Positions 1 to 8,513 of a stretch of DNA of 64,000 nucleotides are shown here, piece by piece. The stretch is from Streptomyces seoulensis. Its GTDB lineage: Bacteria > Actinomycetota > Actinomycetes > Streptomycetales > Streptomycetaceae. Made by a program: the position numbers and the translations under genes. Under the pieces are notes generated by a model. The model was not told the DNA's origin and ran no database searches. It worked only from the letters and a program-made list of their open reading frames with translations. Every line of letters starts with the position of its first letter. The first letter of the stretch is position 1. Where the stretch lies: positions 5,952,001-6,016,000 of the forward strand of contig NZ_CP032229.1 in the NCBI RefSeq assembly GCF_004328625.1, written 5' to 3'.

Positions 1-1
1 C

Positions 2-757
2 CAGGTCCCCGACGACGAGACCGCCGAGGCGGTCGGCCACGCCCTGCGTGCCGGCTACCGCAGCGTCGACACCGCCGCGATCTACGGCAACGAGCGCGGC
101 GTCGGCCGGGCGATCGCTGAGTCCGGTATCGCCCGCGACGAGCTGTTCGTCACCACCAAGCTGTGGAACGACGACCAGGGTCACGACAGCACCCTCACCG
201 CCTTCGACGCGTCCCTGGACCGCCTCGGCCTCGACCATGTGGACCTGTACCTGATCCACTGGCCCACCCCGGTCCGCGACCGCTACCTCGACACCTGGCG
301 CGCCCTGGAGCGGATTCTCGCGGAGGGCCGCGCCCGCGCCATCGGCGTCTCCAACTTCCAGGTGCCGCATCTGCGCCGTCTCATGGAGCACTCGGGCATC
401 GTCCCGGCCGTCAACCAGATCGAACTGCACCCCGCGCTCCAGCAGGCCGAACTGCGCGCCTTCCACGCCGAACACGGAATCGCCACCGAGGCGTGGAGCC
501 CGCTCGCGCAGGGCGCCGTCCTCGGTGACGAGGCGATCCTCTCGGCCGCGCGTGCGCACGGGGTCACCCCCGCCCAGGTGGTGATCCGCTGGCACCTGCA
601 GACCGGCAACATCGTGATCCCGAAGTCCGTGACGCCCGAGCGCATCCGCCAGAACCTCGACGTCTTCGGCTTCCGGCTGAGCGACGCCGAACTCGACGCC
701 ATCGCCGCCCTGGACCGCGGGCTGCGCACCGGGCCGGACCCCGACACCCTCAACTGA
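2..757 (+). CDS. Aldo/keto reductase (5' end outside window)
   Basis: NADPH-dependent carbonyl reductase of the 2,5-diketo-gluconate reductase branch (AKR5-like). The frame is open from base 2, so the first residues lie outside the window. Visible family motifs are DTAAIYGNE (catalytic Asp/Tyr region), FVTTKLW (catalytic Lys), LYLIHWP (His), GVSNF, and IPKS near the C-terminus for cofactor binding. About 251 residues are present against a usual 270-280, so only about 20-25 are missing. A second, unrelated-branch aldo/keto reductase follows 36 bp downstream on the same strand, so the two probably form an operon. The substrate cannot be told from sequence. Confidence 0.93.
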   Translation, partial: QVPDDETAEAVGHALRAGYRSVDTAAIYGNERGVGRAIAESGIARDELFVTTKLWNDDQGHDSTLTAFDASLDRLGLDHVDLYLIHWPTPVRDRYLDTWRALERILAEGRARAIGVSNFQVPHLRRLMEHSGIVPAVNQIELHPALQQAELRAFHAEHGIATEAWSPLAQGAVLGDEAILSAARAHGVTPAQVVIRWHLQTGNIVIPKSVTPERIRQNLDVFGFRLSDAELDAIAALDRGLRTGPDPDTLN

Positions 758-793
758 CCCGGAGCCGCGCCCCTCGCCCCCGAAAGACCTGAC

Positions 794-1801
794 ATGAGCA
801 TCCGTCACCTGCTGCCGGGCCGCATCGGCTTCGGCGCGGCCCCGCTGGGCAACATGTTCCGCTCCCTCACGGACGAGGAGGCGCGGGCCACCCTGCGGGC
901 CGCCTGGGACCACGGCATCCGCTACTTCGACACCGCGCCCGTGTACGGCGCCGGCCTCGCGGAGACCCGCCTCGGCGAGTTCCTGTCGGGGTTCGACCGT
1001 GCCGAGTACGTCCTGTCGACGAAGGTCGGCCGCCTGATCCTGGACGAGTTCGAGGAACCGTCCACCCGCGAACTGGGGGAGAAGGGCAACCTGTTCCGGT
1101 ACGGGCTGCCCCACAAGATCCACAACGACTACGGCGCGGACGCGACCCTGCGCTCCGTCGAGGACAGCCTCAGGCGGCTGCGCACCGACCGGCTCGACAT
1201 CGTCTGGGTGCACTCCGTGGCCCAGGACTTCTACGGGGACGAGTGGATCGGCCGCTTCGAGCAGGCGCGCACCGGCGCCTTCCGCGCCCTGACCCGGCTG
1301 CGGGAGGAGGGCGTCATCGGGGCGTGGGGTCTCGGCGTCAACCGGGTCGAGCCCCTGGAGCTGACCCTGGACCTCGACGAACCGGCCCCGGACGCCTTCC
1401 TGCTGGCCGGCCGCTACACGCTGCTGGACCACGAGCGCGCGCTCCAGCGCCTGCTCCCCGCCGCCCGGCGACGCGGTGTGGACATCGTCGTCGGCGGTCC
1501 GTACAGCTCGGGCATCCTCGTCGGGGGCACCCACTTCGAGTACGGCGAAGCACCCGCCGAGGTCGTCACCAAGGTGGAGCGGATCGACGCCCTCGCGCGG
1601 GAGCACGGCATCGGCGTCAAGTCCGCGGCCCTCCAGTTCGTCCTCGCCCACCCCGCCGTGGCCGCCGTCGTGCCGGGCGCCAGCAGGCCCAGCCGTATCG
1701 CGGAAGACCTCGCCGCCCTCGACGAGCCCGTCCCCGCCGCGTTCTGGCAGGCCCTCTGCGCGGAGGGGATCGTCTCCCCGGAGGCACCGGTACCCGCCTG
1801 A
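794..1801 (+). CDS. Aldo/keto reductase, aldose/pyridoxal dehydrogenase-like
   Basis: A 335-residue oxidoreductase of the branch that includes D-threo-aldose 1-dehydrogenase and pyridoxal 4-dehydrogenase. Evidence: the N-terminal GFGAAPLGNMF, the YFDTAPVYGAG catalytic Asp/Tyr motif, LSTKVGR with the catalytic Lys, the long insert containing DYGADATLRSVEDSL, and the C-terminal VVPGASRPSRI cofactor motif. Length is normal for the branch. It starts at an ATG 36 bp after the preceding reductase and ends 6 bp before the convergent TetR gene. The exact sugar or vitamin substrate is unknown. Confidence 0.93.
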   Translation: MSIRHLLPGRIGFGAAPLGNMFRSLTDEEARATLRAAWDHGIRYFDTAPVYGAGLAETRLGEFLSGFDRAEYVLSTKVGRLILDEFEEPSTRELGEKGNLFRYGLPHKIHNDYGADATLRSVEDSLRRLRTDRLDIVWVHSVAQDFYGDEWIGRFEQARTGAFRALTRLREEGVIGAWGLGVNRVEPLELTLDLDEPAPDAFLLAGRYTLLDHERALQRLLPAARRRGVDIVVGGPYSSGILVGGTHFEYGEAPAEVVTKVERIDALAREHGIGVKSAALQFVLAHPAVAAVVPGASRPSRIAEDLAALDEPVPAAFWQALCAEGIVSPEAPVPA

Positions 1802-1807
1802 CGTTGT

Positions 1808-2464
1808 CTACGGGGTGGCGGTCAGCCCCGCGAGATACGCGGTCAGTACGCGCCGCATCCGGGGTGCCACCTCGACCACCGCGTGGCCGAGCAGCGGGTC
1901 GGAGGCGTACAGCTCGGCCAGCTTCGGTCCCGGTGTGGCCATCTGCCACAGTGCGCCGGCCAGACTGGTCGCGGTGGCGATCGTGTCGACGGCCTCCAGT
2001 TCGGCCAGGCCGAGCAGCCGGTGCAACTCGGCGCCGATGAGGCCGACTTCGCGCAGCGTGGCCAGTTTGAAGGTCCGGACGGACTCGATGGAGACGTTGC
2101 GTTCCAGGTTCAGCGGCGCCTGGGCCAGCAGGTCGCAGAAGAGGGGGCGCGCCGCGAGGGTGTCGGCGAGGGCGCCGGCCACCTCCGCGGGGGACGCCTG
2201 ACCCCGGCGCCCGAGGTCGGCGCACAGCTCGGCGGACCACTCCCGCCAGCCCTCCGCCGTGAGCCTGAGGAAGATCTGTTCCCGGGTCTCGAAATAGCGC
2301 AGGAGTGCCGACTTGTGCATCCCCACCGCGGCGGCGATGTCCGTGAGCGTCACCTCGCGAATCCCGCGCTCGGCACCGAGCGTGCGAGCCGCTTCGAGGA
2401 TCGCCTCCTCCCGTGCCTGCTTGGCGTGGGCGCTCCGCGCCCGCTGGAAGACGGGATCACTCAT
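1808..2464 (-). CDS. TetR-family transcriptional regulator
   Basis: A 218-residue repressor with an N-terminal helix-turn-helix (EVTLTDIAAAVGMHKSALLRYFETREQIF, roughly residues 40-68, quoted as family pattern) and a ligand-binding C-terminal half. The C-terminal FAM resembles Streptomyces TetR proteins that include WREWSAELC. The reading frame extends upstream to 2503, but that extension would run through a 21-bp palindrome, so the ATG at 2464 (MSDPVF) is preferred. It is divergent from the SDR gene at 2533 and probably represses it and itself. Confidence 0.9.
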   Translation of the reverse strand: MSDPVFQRARSAHAKQAREEAILEAARTLGAERGIREVTLTDIAAAVGMHKSALLRYFETREQIFLRLTAEGWREWSAELCADLGRRGQASPAEVAGALADTLAARPLFCDLLAQAPLNLERNVSIESVRTFKLATLREVGLIGAELHRLLGLAELEAVDTIATATSLAGALWQMATPGPKLAELYASDPLLGHAVVEVAPRMRRVLTAYLAGLTATP

Positions 2465-2495
2465 GCGGACATCATAGGGCCGCGTAAGGAAACAT

Positions 2496-2516
2496 CGTTG
2501 CACTAATAGCGCAACG
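2496..2516. promoter_or_regulatory. Candidate TetR operator palindrome
   Basis: A 21-bp near-perfect palindrome, CGTTGC plus nine central bases plus GCAACG, with only one mismatched pair besides the centre. It lies in the 68-bp gap between the divergent tetR (start 2464) and SDR (start 2533) genes, where a TetR dimer would block both promoters. The role is inferred from position and symmetry. Confidence 0.6.
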
Positions 2517-2532
2517 GTGTTTCACTAACTCC

Positions 2533-3420
2533 ATGAGCGAAAATTCCAGCACGGAGAAGGTCTGGTTCATCACCGGCGCGTCGCGCGGGTTCGGGCGCGC
2601 TCTCGCCGAGGCGGCACTGAAGGCGGGCGACCTCGTCGTGGCGAGCGCGCGCCGGCCGGAGACCCTGCGGGAGCTGCACGACGTACACGGTGACCGCGTG
2701 CACCCGGTCGCCCTCGACGTGACGGACCCGGACGCGGCACGTGCCGCGATCGAGGCGGCCGTCACCCGCTTCGGCAGGATCGACGTCCTGGTCAACAACG
2801 CGGGGTACGCGAACGTGTCGCCGATCGAGACGGCCGACGACGGCGACTTCCGCGCGCAGTTCGAGACCAACTTCTGGGGCGTCTACCACGTCACCCGGGC
2901 CGCGCTGCCGGTGCTGCGGGCCCAGGGGTCGGGGACCTTCGTGCAGTTCTCGTCCGTCGGCGGCCGGGTCGGCGGGTCACCAGGCATCGCGTCGTACCAG
3001 GCGGCCAAGTTCGCCGTGGACGGCTTCAGCAGGGTGCTCGCGGCGGAGACGGCCCCGTTCGGGCTGCGCGTGATGGTGGTCGAGCCGAGCGGCTTCGCCA
3101 CCGACTGGGCGGGCTCGTCGATGACGGTCCAGGACATCCCGGAGGCGTACGACGCGACGGTGGGTGCGATGAACCGCCGGGTGCGGCAGAGCACGGCCGG
3201 CGCGGCGGGCGACCCCGAGAAGGGTGCCGACATCGTCGTACGCGCCGTGCACCGGGACGAGGTCCCCGGTCATCTGCTGCTCGGCGTCAACGCCGTGACG
3301 ATGGCTCTCGACTACTCCCGTGCCCAGCTCGCCGAGGCACGGGAGTGGGAGGCGGTGAGCCGCTCGGCCGACTTCGCCGAACCGGCCCCCGTGCCGCTCC
3401 CGTCCGGCGAGGGCGCGTAG
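2533..3420 (+). CDS. Short-chain dehydrogenase/reductase (SDR)
   Basis: A 295-residue classical SDR that probably reduces or oxidises a small alcohol/ketone with NAD(P)H. The Rossmann glycine motif is TGASRGFGRAL near residue 14. NNAGYAN follows in strand 4, the catalytic Ser is in FSSVGG, and the YQAAK active-site motif is near residue 156. Length is slightly above the usual 250 because of a C-terminal extension seen in this subgroup. There is almost no ribosome-binding site before the ATG, and the candidate operator ends 16 bp upstream, so the transcript leader must be very short. It is probably controlled by the divergent TetR. Confidence 0.94.
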   Translation: MSENSSTEKVWFITGASRGFGRALAEAALKAGDLVVASARRPETLRELHDVHGDRVHPVALDVTDPDAARAAIEAAVTRFGRIDVLVNNAGYANVSPIETADDGDFRAQFETNFWGVYHVTRAALPVLRAQGSGTFVQFSSVGGRVGGSPGIASYQAAKFAVDGFSRVLAAETAPFGLRVMVVEPSGFATDWAGSSMTVQDIPEAYDATVGAMNRRVRQSTAGAAGDPEKGADIVVRAVHRDEVPGHLLLGVNAVTMALDYSRAQLAEAREWEAVSRSADFAEPAPVPLPSGEGA

Positions 3421-3442
3421 GGCGGGTGGCGTCGAGCCGTGG

Positions 3443-4303
3443 TCAGCTGGTGGTGAGCATGCCCGCGCGCAGGCCGGTCAGGATGCGGGTGAGCAGCCGG
3501 GAGACGTGCATCTGGGACACACCGAGGCGCTCGCCGATCTCCTTCTGGGTGAGTTCGTCGACGAACCGCCAGTGGATGATCATGCGGTCCCGCTCGCCCA
3601 GGGCGGCGATGAGCGGCGCCAGGGTGCGGAAGTCGTCGACCAGGGCGAGGCCGCCGTCCTCGTCGCCGATGAAGTCGGCGAGCGCCCCCTCGCCCTCCTC
3701 GCTGCCGGTGATGACCGCGTCCAGGGAGGCCGCCGTGTAGCCGTTGGAGGCGATCCGGGCCTCCCGGACCTCGTCCTCGGGCAGGCTCATCAGCTCGGCC
3801 AGCTCGCTCGTGGTCGGCATCCGGCCCAGCCGGCTGTGCAGCTCCTCGTTGGCACGCGCCAGCAGGGTGCGGGCCTCCTGGAGGCGGCGCGGCACGTGCA
3901 CCGCCCACGTGGTGTCACGGAAGAAACGCTTGATCTCGCCGACGATGTACGGGACGGCGAAGGAGGTGAACTCCACCTCGCGGGAGATCTCGAACCGGTC
4001 GATGGCCTTGATCAGGCCGATCATGCCGACCTGGACGATGTCCTCCATCTCCCCGCTGCCACGCCCCCGGAAGCGCGCGGCCGCGAAGCGGACCAGGGAC
4101 ATGTTCATCTCGATCAGCGTGTTCCGCGCGTACTGGAACTCGGGCGTGCCCTCTTCCAGTTCCGCGAGCTGGTCGAAGAACAGCTTGGACAGGCCGCGCG
4201 CGTCCCGGGGGGCCACCCGGGTGGGGGCGGTGACCCGGGGCAGGGCGGCGGGCGGGGTTCCCTGCTCGGTCATCCGGCCGGTGCTCAGCACGTTCGTCGT
4301 CAT
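3443..4303 (-). CDS. SigB/SigF/SigG-type stress sigma factor
   Basis: A 286-residue alternative sigma-70 factor. Region 2 contains GLIKAIDRFEISREVEFTSF (core and -10 recognition), followed by PYIVGEIKRFFRD. Region 3 spans PRRLQEARTLL to ELMSLPEDEV. Region 4 has ELTQKEIGERLGVSQMHVSR, a typical -35 helix-turn-helix. Streptomyces has about nine such factors for osmotic and oxidative stress and development. The open frame runs back to 4558, but the ATG at 4303 has GGAAGG 7-8 bp upstream and starts at the usual family position. A GGGTAC element upstream suggests autoregulation. No anti-sigma gene is adjacent, which is common for several family members. Confidence 0.93.
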   Translation of the reverse strand: MTTNVLSTGRMTEQGTPPAALPRVTAPTRVAPRDARGLSKLFFDQLAELEEGTPEFQYARNTLIEMNMSLVRFAAARFRGRGSGEMEDIVQVGMIGLIKAIDRFEISREVEFTSFAVPYIVGEIKRFFRDTTWAVHVPRRLQEARTLLARANEELHSRLGRMPTTSELAELMSLPEDEVREARIASNGYTAASLDAVITGSEEGEGALADFIGDEDGGLALVDDFRTLAPLIAALGERDRMIIHWRFVDELTQKEIGERLGVSQMHVSRLLTRILTGLRAGMLTTS

Positions 4304-4369
4304 GATGATCCTTCCAAGCTGTGGGAAGCCGCCCGGAAAAGGATAAAGCGCCGACCGACAAGCCCGCGC

Positions 4370-4398
4370 GTACCCCTTCGTGACGGATACATGTATCC
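4370..4398 (-). promoter_or_regulatory. Candidate SigB-like promoter element and palindrome
   Basis: Upstream of the sigma gene, read on the minus strand, is GGGTAC (4375-4370), which matches the -10 element of Streptomyces SigB/F-type promoters. A perfect 14-bp palindrome, GGATACATGTATCC (4385-4398), lies 10 bp further upstream and abuts the tetR stop codon. No convincing GNNT -35 element at the standard 14-16 bp spacing was found, so the promoter call is tentative. Confidence 0.4.
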
Positions 4399-5007
4399 CT
4401 AGCCCTTCGCCCCGTGTCCCGTGGTCCCCTGAGCCGGTCTCACCACGGCCCACGCCGCCTCGATCATCCGGAAGATCTCGTCCACCGCGTCCTGCGGCTC
4501 GGCGGCCTCGCGGGCCAGCGTGTAGGCGTCGATCACGAATCGCGCGACCGTCCGGCAACTCGTCGTCGCGGGAGGCAGGTCGAGGCCGGCGGCGATGGCG
4601 GCCGCCAGGGACTCCGCGTGGCGCAGCCGCATCGACTCCTCGTACTCGAGCAGCGCGGGCGAGGCGACGATCATCCGCCAGACCGGGGCGGCGTCGTCCC
4701 CCGTGCAGTGCCGCACCAGAGCGTGGATCTCCTGACGCAGCGCCGGGATGAGCGGTTCGTGCGGGGCGCGGTCGGTCACCGCGCGGACGAGGCGCTGCTC
4801 GAAGTCCTCGTCCTGCTCGAACACCAGGGCCTCTTTCGAGGCGAAGTGGGAGAAGACCGTGGTCACGGCGACATCGGCCTCGGCGGCCACCTCGCGGATG
4901 CCCACCGCGTCGTACCCGCGCTCCAGGAAGAGCCGCAGGGCGGTGTCGGCGATCTTCTGGCGGGTCGCGGCCTTCTTGCGCTCGCGGCGGCCGGTCGGCA
5001 CGATCAT
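4399..5007 (-). CDS. TetR-family transcriptional regulator
   Basis: A 202-residue repressor. Basic N-terminus (GRRERKKAATRQKI), then the helix-turn-helix GIREVAAEADVAVTTVFSHF at about residues 39-58. The C-terminal ligand domain resembles the TetR_C_17/acyl-CoA-like group of actinobacterial regulators. The ATG at 5007 (MIVPTG) is used, because the longer open frame crosses the divergent gene. It is divergently paired with the quinone oxidoreductase at 5078 across a 70-bp gap holding two small palindromes, the usual layout for local repression. Confidence 0.92.
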   Translation of the reverse strand: MIVPTGRRERKKAATRQKIADTALRLFLERGYDAVGIREVAAEADVAVTTVFSHFASKEALVFEQDEDFEQRLVRAVTDRAPHEPLIPALRQEIHALVRHCTGDDAAPVWRMIVASPALLEYEESMRLRHAESLAAAIAAGLDLPPATTSCRTVARFVIDAYTLAREAAEPQDAVDEIFRMIEAAWAVVRPAQGTTGHGAKG

Positions 5008-5024
5008 GGCTTGATCGTAGCAGT

Positions 5025-5061
5025 TGCGATATCGCATCAGCTCCAAAAAGCTAACGGTTAG
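5025..5061. promoter_or_regulatory. Two palindromes in a divergent promoter region
   Basis: TGCGATATCGCA (5025-5036) is a perfect 12-bp palindrome and CTAACGGTTAG (5051-5061) is symmetric around one base. Both lie between tetR (start 5007) and the oxidoreductase (start 5078). The second is 16 bp upstream of the oxidoreductase ATG, an expected place for a TetR operator. Binding is inferred from position only. Confidence 0.5.
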
Positions 5062-5077
5062 TGTTACGTTCGACGGC

Positions 5078-5971
5078 ATGAGAAAAGTGAGCTTCGCCGA
5101 GTTCGGCGGTCCGGACGTCCTGCGGCTCGTGGACGCCGAGGAGCCCCACGCGGGCCCCGGCCAGGTGCGCATCGCCGTACGGGCCGCAGGGGTGAACCCC
5201 GTCGACTGGAGAATCCGGGAGGGCCAGGTCCTCGGTGCCCATCCGGTCGAGCTGCCCTCGGGGGTGGGGCTGGACGCCGCCGGGGTGGTGGACGAGGTGG
5301 GCGACGGCGTCGAAGGAGTCGAGCCCGGCGACCGCGTGTTCGGCGAAGGGACCGACACCTACGCCGAGTTCGCCGTGCTGTCGGCCTGGGCCCGGATGCC
5401 CGGGAACCTGACGTTCGAGGAGGCGGCCGGATACCCCTCGGTGGTGGAGACCGCGCTACGTGTCCTGCGCGAGGTCGGCGTGCGGCCCGGAGAGACGCTG
5501 CTCGTGAGCGGCGCGTCCGGGGGAGTGGGGTCGGCGGTACTGCAGATCGCCCGCGACCGGGGCATCACCGTGATCGGCACGGCCGGTGCCGCGAACCAGG
5601 ACTACCTGCGCGGCCTCGGCGCCCTCGCCGCCACCTACGGCCACGGCTGGACCGAGCGGGTGCGGCGGCTGGGCCGGGTCGACGCGGCCCTGGACCTCGC
5701 CGGCTCGGGCGTCATCCGCGAACTGACCGAGCTGACCGGCGATCCGGCACGGGTGATCTCCATCGCCGACCTCGACGCGCCCCAACTCGGCGTCCACTTC
5801 TCCGGGGTGGCCGGCGACATACGGGCCGCCCTCACGGAGGCCGTCGACCTCATCTCACGGGGGCGCCTGCACATCCCGGTCGACAAGTCGTACCGCCTCG
5901 ATGAGGCCGCGTCGGCACACATCGACAGCCGGGCGGGGCATACCAGGGGGCGCCGGGTGCTGGTGGTCTGA
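5078..5971 (+). CDS. NADP-dependent quinone oxidoreductase-like protein (MDR)
   Basis: A 297-residue zinc-free medium-chain dehydrogenase/reductase that probably reduces quinones or enones. The GroES-like half is residues 1-120, with GVNPVDWRIREG and the GLDAAGVVDEVG motif. The Rossmann half carries the nucleotide-binding loop SGASGGVGSAVLQIA near residue 150. Length is about 10-20 residues below the 305-325 typical of the family. The ATG at 5078 is chosen over an in-frame upstream ATG (5024), which would place the candidate operators within the coding sequence. It is likely derepressed when the divergent TetR binds its ligand. Confidence 0.94.
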   Translation: MRKVSFAEFGGPDVLRLVDAEEPHAGPGQVRIAVRAAGVNPVDWRIREGQVLGAHPVELPSGVGLDAAGVVDEVGDGVEGVEPGDRVFGEGTDTYAEFAVLSAWARMPGNLTFEEAAGYPSVVETALRVLREVGVRPGETLLVSGASGGVGSAVLQIARDRGITVIGTAGAANQDYLRGLGALAATYGHGWTERVRRLGRVDAALDLAGSGVIRELTELTGDPARVISIADLDAPQLGVHFSGVAGDIRAALTEAVDLISRGRLHIPVDKSYRLDEAASAHIDSRAGHTRGRRVLVV

Positions 5972-6303
5972 GCCGTGGGCTGTGAGCGTCGGTACCAACG
6001 CTCCCCCAAGACGCCGCCCCGCACGGAAGCGCAGGCACGACGCGCCGATCGCGACGATGACAACCGCTTGACCCGGCTGCCCAATGCCGTCTCCCCTCGG
6101 ACTGGTTGACCTTTCCCACTCGCGCGATGGTGGCACGCGCCGGTCGGCCCGGTACCTGTCACATTACGGCGGGGTGGCCCCCCGATCGGCCGACAGCCCC
6201 GCACACGGCCCGTACCGGGCACCCGGGTCCACCGATCGGTGGACGGACAGTTCAACCGGGTGCCTCTGTCGGAGAACTGTGCACTTCAGCAACGCTCTTG
6301 GGC
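5972..6303. other. Intergenic region with an 18-bp perfect palindrome
   Basis: A 332-bp region without a gene. It contains a perfect 18-bp palindrome, GTCCACCGATCGGTGGAC, at 6227-6244, 60 bp upstream of the MMPL transporter start. The symmetry suggests an operator for a dimeric regulator of the exporter operon, perhaps its own response regulator, although no half-site repeats were found. A short hairpin role cannot be excluded. Nothing else was recognised. Confidence 0.5.
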
Positions 6304-8508
6304 ATGAACTCATTCACGGTGCGCGTGGCGCGCTGGAGCGCTCGGCATCCCTGGCGGGCCATCGTCGGCTGGCTCGTGTTCGTGGCGCTCTGTCTGGGAG
6401 CCGGCAGCGCCGTGGGTACCAACGGCGCGACAACGGCGGACTACCGCGTCGGCGAGGCCGGCCGGGCGGAGGCGATGGCCGCCGAGGGGCATCTGGAGCG
6501 CAGGCCCACCGAGCAGGTGCTGTTCTCCTCCCGCTCCGGACCCCCCGACCGGGCCTCCGCCGATGCCGATGCCGCCGCGAAGGAACTGAGCGCCCGGATG
6601 CGGCGGCTCCCCGAGGTGGCCGGAGTCGCCGCACCGCTGCTGTCGCGTGACCACCGGATCACCATGGTCGAGGTGGCCCTGAGAGGCGAGGAGCGGGACG
6701 CGAAGGACAAGGTCGACGCGCTGGCCGCACAGACCCGGGCCGTGAGCGAGGCGTATCCGGGGCTGCTACTGCGGGAGACCGGGAGTCCGTCCATCAGCAA
6801 GGGAGTTGACCAGCAGCGCGGCGACGACCTGGCGCTCTCGGAGGAACTGACCCTCCCCGTCACTCTGATCACCCTGCTGGTCGCCTTCGGCTCGGTGACC
6901 ATGGCGGCCGTGCCGCTGCTGATCGCCCTGTCCGCGATCGCCGCGGCCGTCGGGCTGTCGATGGTGGCCTCGCACATCTCCCCGGACGCCGGGGTCGGCA
7001 CGAACGTCATCCTGATGATCGGCCTGGCCGTGGGCGTGGACTACACCCTCTTCTACCTCAAGCGGGAGCGGGAGGAACGGGCCCGCTCCGCCGGGCGGCT
7101 GAGTTCGCGGGCGCTGGTGGAACTGGCCGCGGCGACATCGGGCCGGGCGGTGGTGGTGTCCGGTGTCGCGGTCGTCGCCTCCACGGCGACGCTCTACCTC
7201 GCCGCCGACGTCATCTTCTCCTCGCTGGCCACCGGCACGATCGTGGTCGTCCTCGTCGCGGTGGCGAGTTCCCTGACGGTACTGCCCGCGCTCCTGGTCA
7301 CGCTCGGCGAACGGCTGGAGCGCAGGGCACGTTCCCGCGCTGAGCGCGGAAAGCCACAGCGGAGGGTGCGGGACCACGGCGGGAGCCGGTTGTGGGCCGC
7401 TCTGCTGCGGCCCGCGAGCAGGCATCCCCTGGTCACCCTGTGCGTCGCCGTACTCGCCCTGCTCGCGCTCGCCGTCCCGCTGGCCGGACTGCGGATCACG
7501 GAGATGAGCCGGGACACCCACTCCCGCGAGATCCCCGCCATGCGCGTGTACGACCTGCTCAACGAGGAGTTTCCCGAGCACCGGGTCACGCATCAGGTCG
7601 TGGTGCGGGCCGATGCCGCACGCTCCGCCGAGGTGGTCGCGGCCCTGCAGGAGGTGGCCCGACGCGCCGACGAGGACCCGTTGTTCGCCGGTGCCTCGCC
7701 CGTCCGGACATCCGCCGACCGTCGTATCAGCACCCTCGAATTGAAGGTGCCGCACCTCGGCAACTCCGAGCAGGCGTACGCCTCTCTCGGTCACCTGCGG
7801 AAGAACTACCTGCCCGCGACCGTGGGCCGGGTGGCCGGAGCGGAGTTCGGGGTGAGCGGGGACGTAGCCCGGTACGCCGACTATCCCGCGCACCAGAACA
7901 GCAAACTTCCCCTGGTCCTGGGGGCGTTGCTGCTGGCCACCTTCGCGATGACCGCGTACGCGTTCCGCTCGGTGGTGCTGGGGCTGCTCGGCGTCGTGCT
8001 GAACCTCCTGTCCGCGGCGGCGGCGCTCGGGCTGCTCGTGCTGGTCTTCCAGCGGACGTGGGCCGAAGGGTTGCTGGACTTCCACTCCACGGGGTCGATC
8101 GGGTCGCGCGTACCGCTGTTCCTGTTCGTGATCCTTTTCGGGCTCTCGATGGACTACCAGGTGTTCGTGGTGAGCAGGGTGAGGGAGGCCGTGGTCGCGG
8201 GCGTTCCGACGCGGCAGGCCGTGCTCGACGGCATCCGCCGGTCGGCGAGCGTGGTGACGAGCGCGGCCGTGGTGATGACGACCGTCTTCGCGAGCTTCGT
8301 CTTCCTGCACATCATCGAGATGAAGCAGATCGGCTTCGTCCTCGCGGCGGCCGTACTGCTCGACGCCTTCATCGTGCGGATCACCATCCTGCCGTCGGCG
8401 ATGCTCCTGCTCGGCAGGCGATGCTGGTGGCCGTCGAGGACGGGGCGGGAACCCACGGCGGCATCAACGGGAAAGACCGACAAGCGCCCAGCGGCCGAAG
8501 TACGTTGA
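6304..8508 (+). CDS. MMPL-family RND transporter
   Basis: A 734-residue inner-membrane exporter of the MmpL/actinorhodin-transporter type, which moves lipids or hydrophobic metabolites using proton flow. The topology is clear: one N-terminal helix (HPWRAIVGWLVFVALCLG), a large extracytoplasmic loop, five helices including GLAVGVDYTLFYLKRERE, then a second copy of the pattern after residue 370 with FGLSMDYQVFVVSRVREA. The conserved Asp in each GxxxDY motif is present. Length fits the 700-750 of the Streptomyces subgroup. The ATG at 6304 gives the canonical MNSFTVRVARWSARHPW start. The kinase gene follows after 5 bp, so it heads a three-gene operon. Confidence 0.94.
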   Translation: MNSFTVRVARWSARHPWRAIVGWLVFVALCLGAGSAVGTNGATTADYRVGEAGRAEAMAAEGHLERRPTEQVLFSSRSGPPDRASADADAAAKELSARMRRLPEVAGVAAPLLSRDHRITMVEVALRGEERDAKDKVDALAAQTRAVSEAYPGLLLRETGSPSISKGVDQQRGDDLALSEELTLPVTLITLLVAFGSVTMAAVPLLIALSAIAAAVGLSMVASHISPDAGVGTNVILMIGLAVGVDYTLFYLKREREERARSAGRLSSRALVELAAATSGRAVVVSGVAVVASTATLYLAADVIFSSLATGTIVVVLVAVASSLTVLPALLVTLGERLERRARSRAERGKPQRRVRDHGGSRLWAALLRPASRHPLVTLCVAVLALLALAVPLAGLRITEMSRDTHSREIPAMRVYDLLNEEFPEHRVTHQVVVRADAARSAEVVAALQEVARRADEDPLFAGASPVRTSADRRISTLELKVPHLGNSEQAYASLGHLRKNYLPATVGRVAGAEFGVSGDVARYADYPAHQNSKLPLVLGALLLATFAMTAYAFRSVVLGLLGVVLNLLSAAAALGLLVLVFQRTWAEGLLDFHSTGSIGSRVPLFLFVILFGLSMDYQVFVVSRVREAVVAGVPTRQAVLDGIRRSASVVTSAAVVMTTVFASFVFLHIIEMKQIGFVLAAAVLLDAFIVRITILPSAMLLLGRRCWWPSRTGREPTAASTGKTDKRPAAEVR

Positions 8509-8513
8509 CCCGC

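Noticed and set aside
1243..2040. Plus-strand 265-codon frame across the second aldo/keto reductase
   Set aside because: Overlaps a clear enzyme in another frame and has the Arg/Pro-rich composition of a frame shadow.
6766..8310. Minus-strand 514-codon frame in the MMPL gene
   Set aside because: Antisense to membrane helices, rich in His/Gln/Arg, no family pattern.
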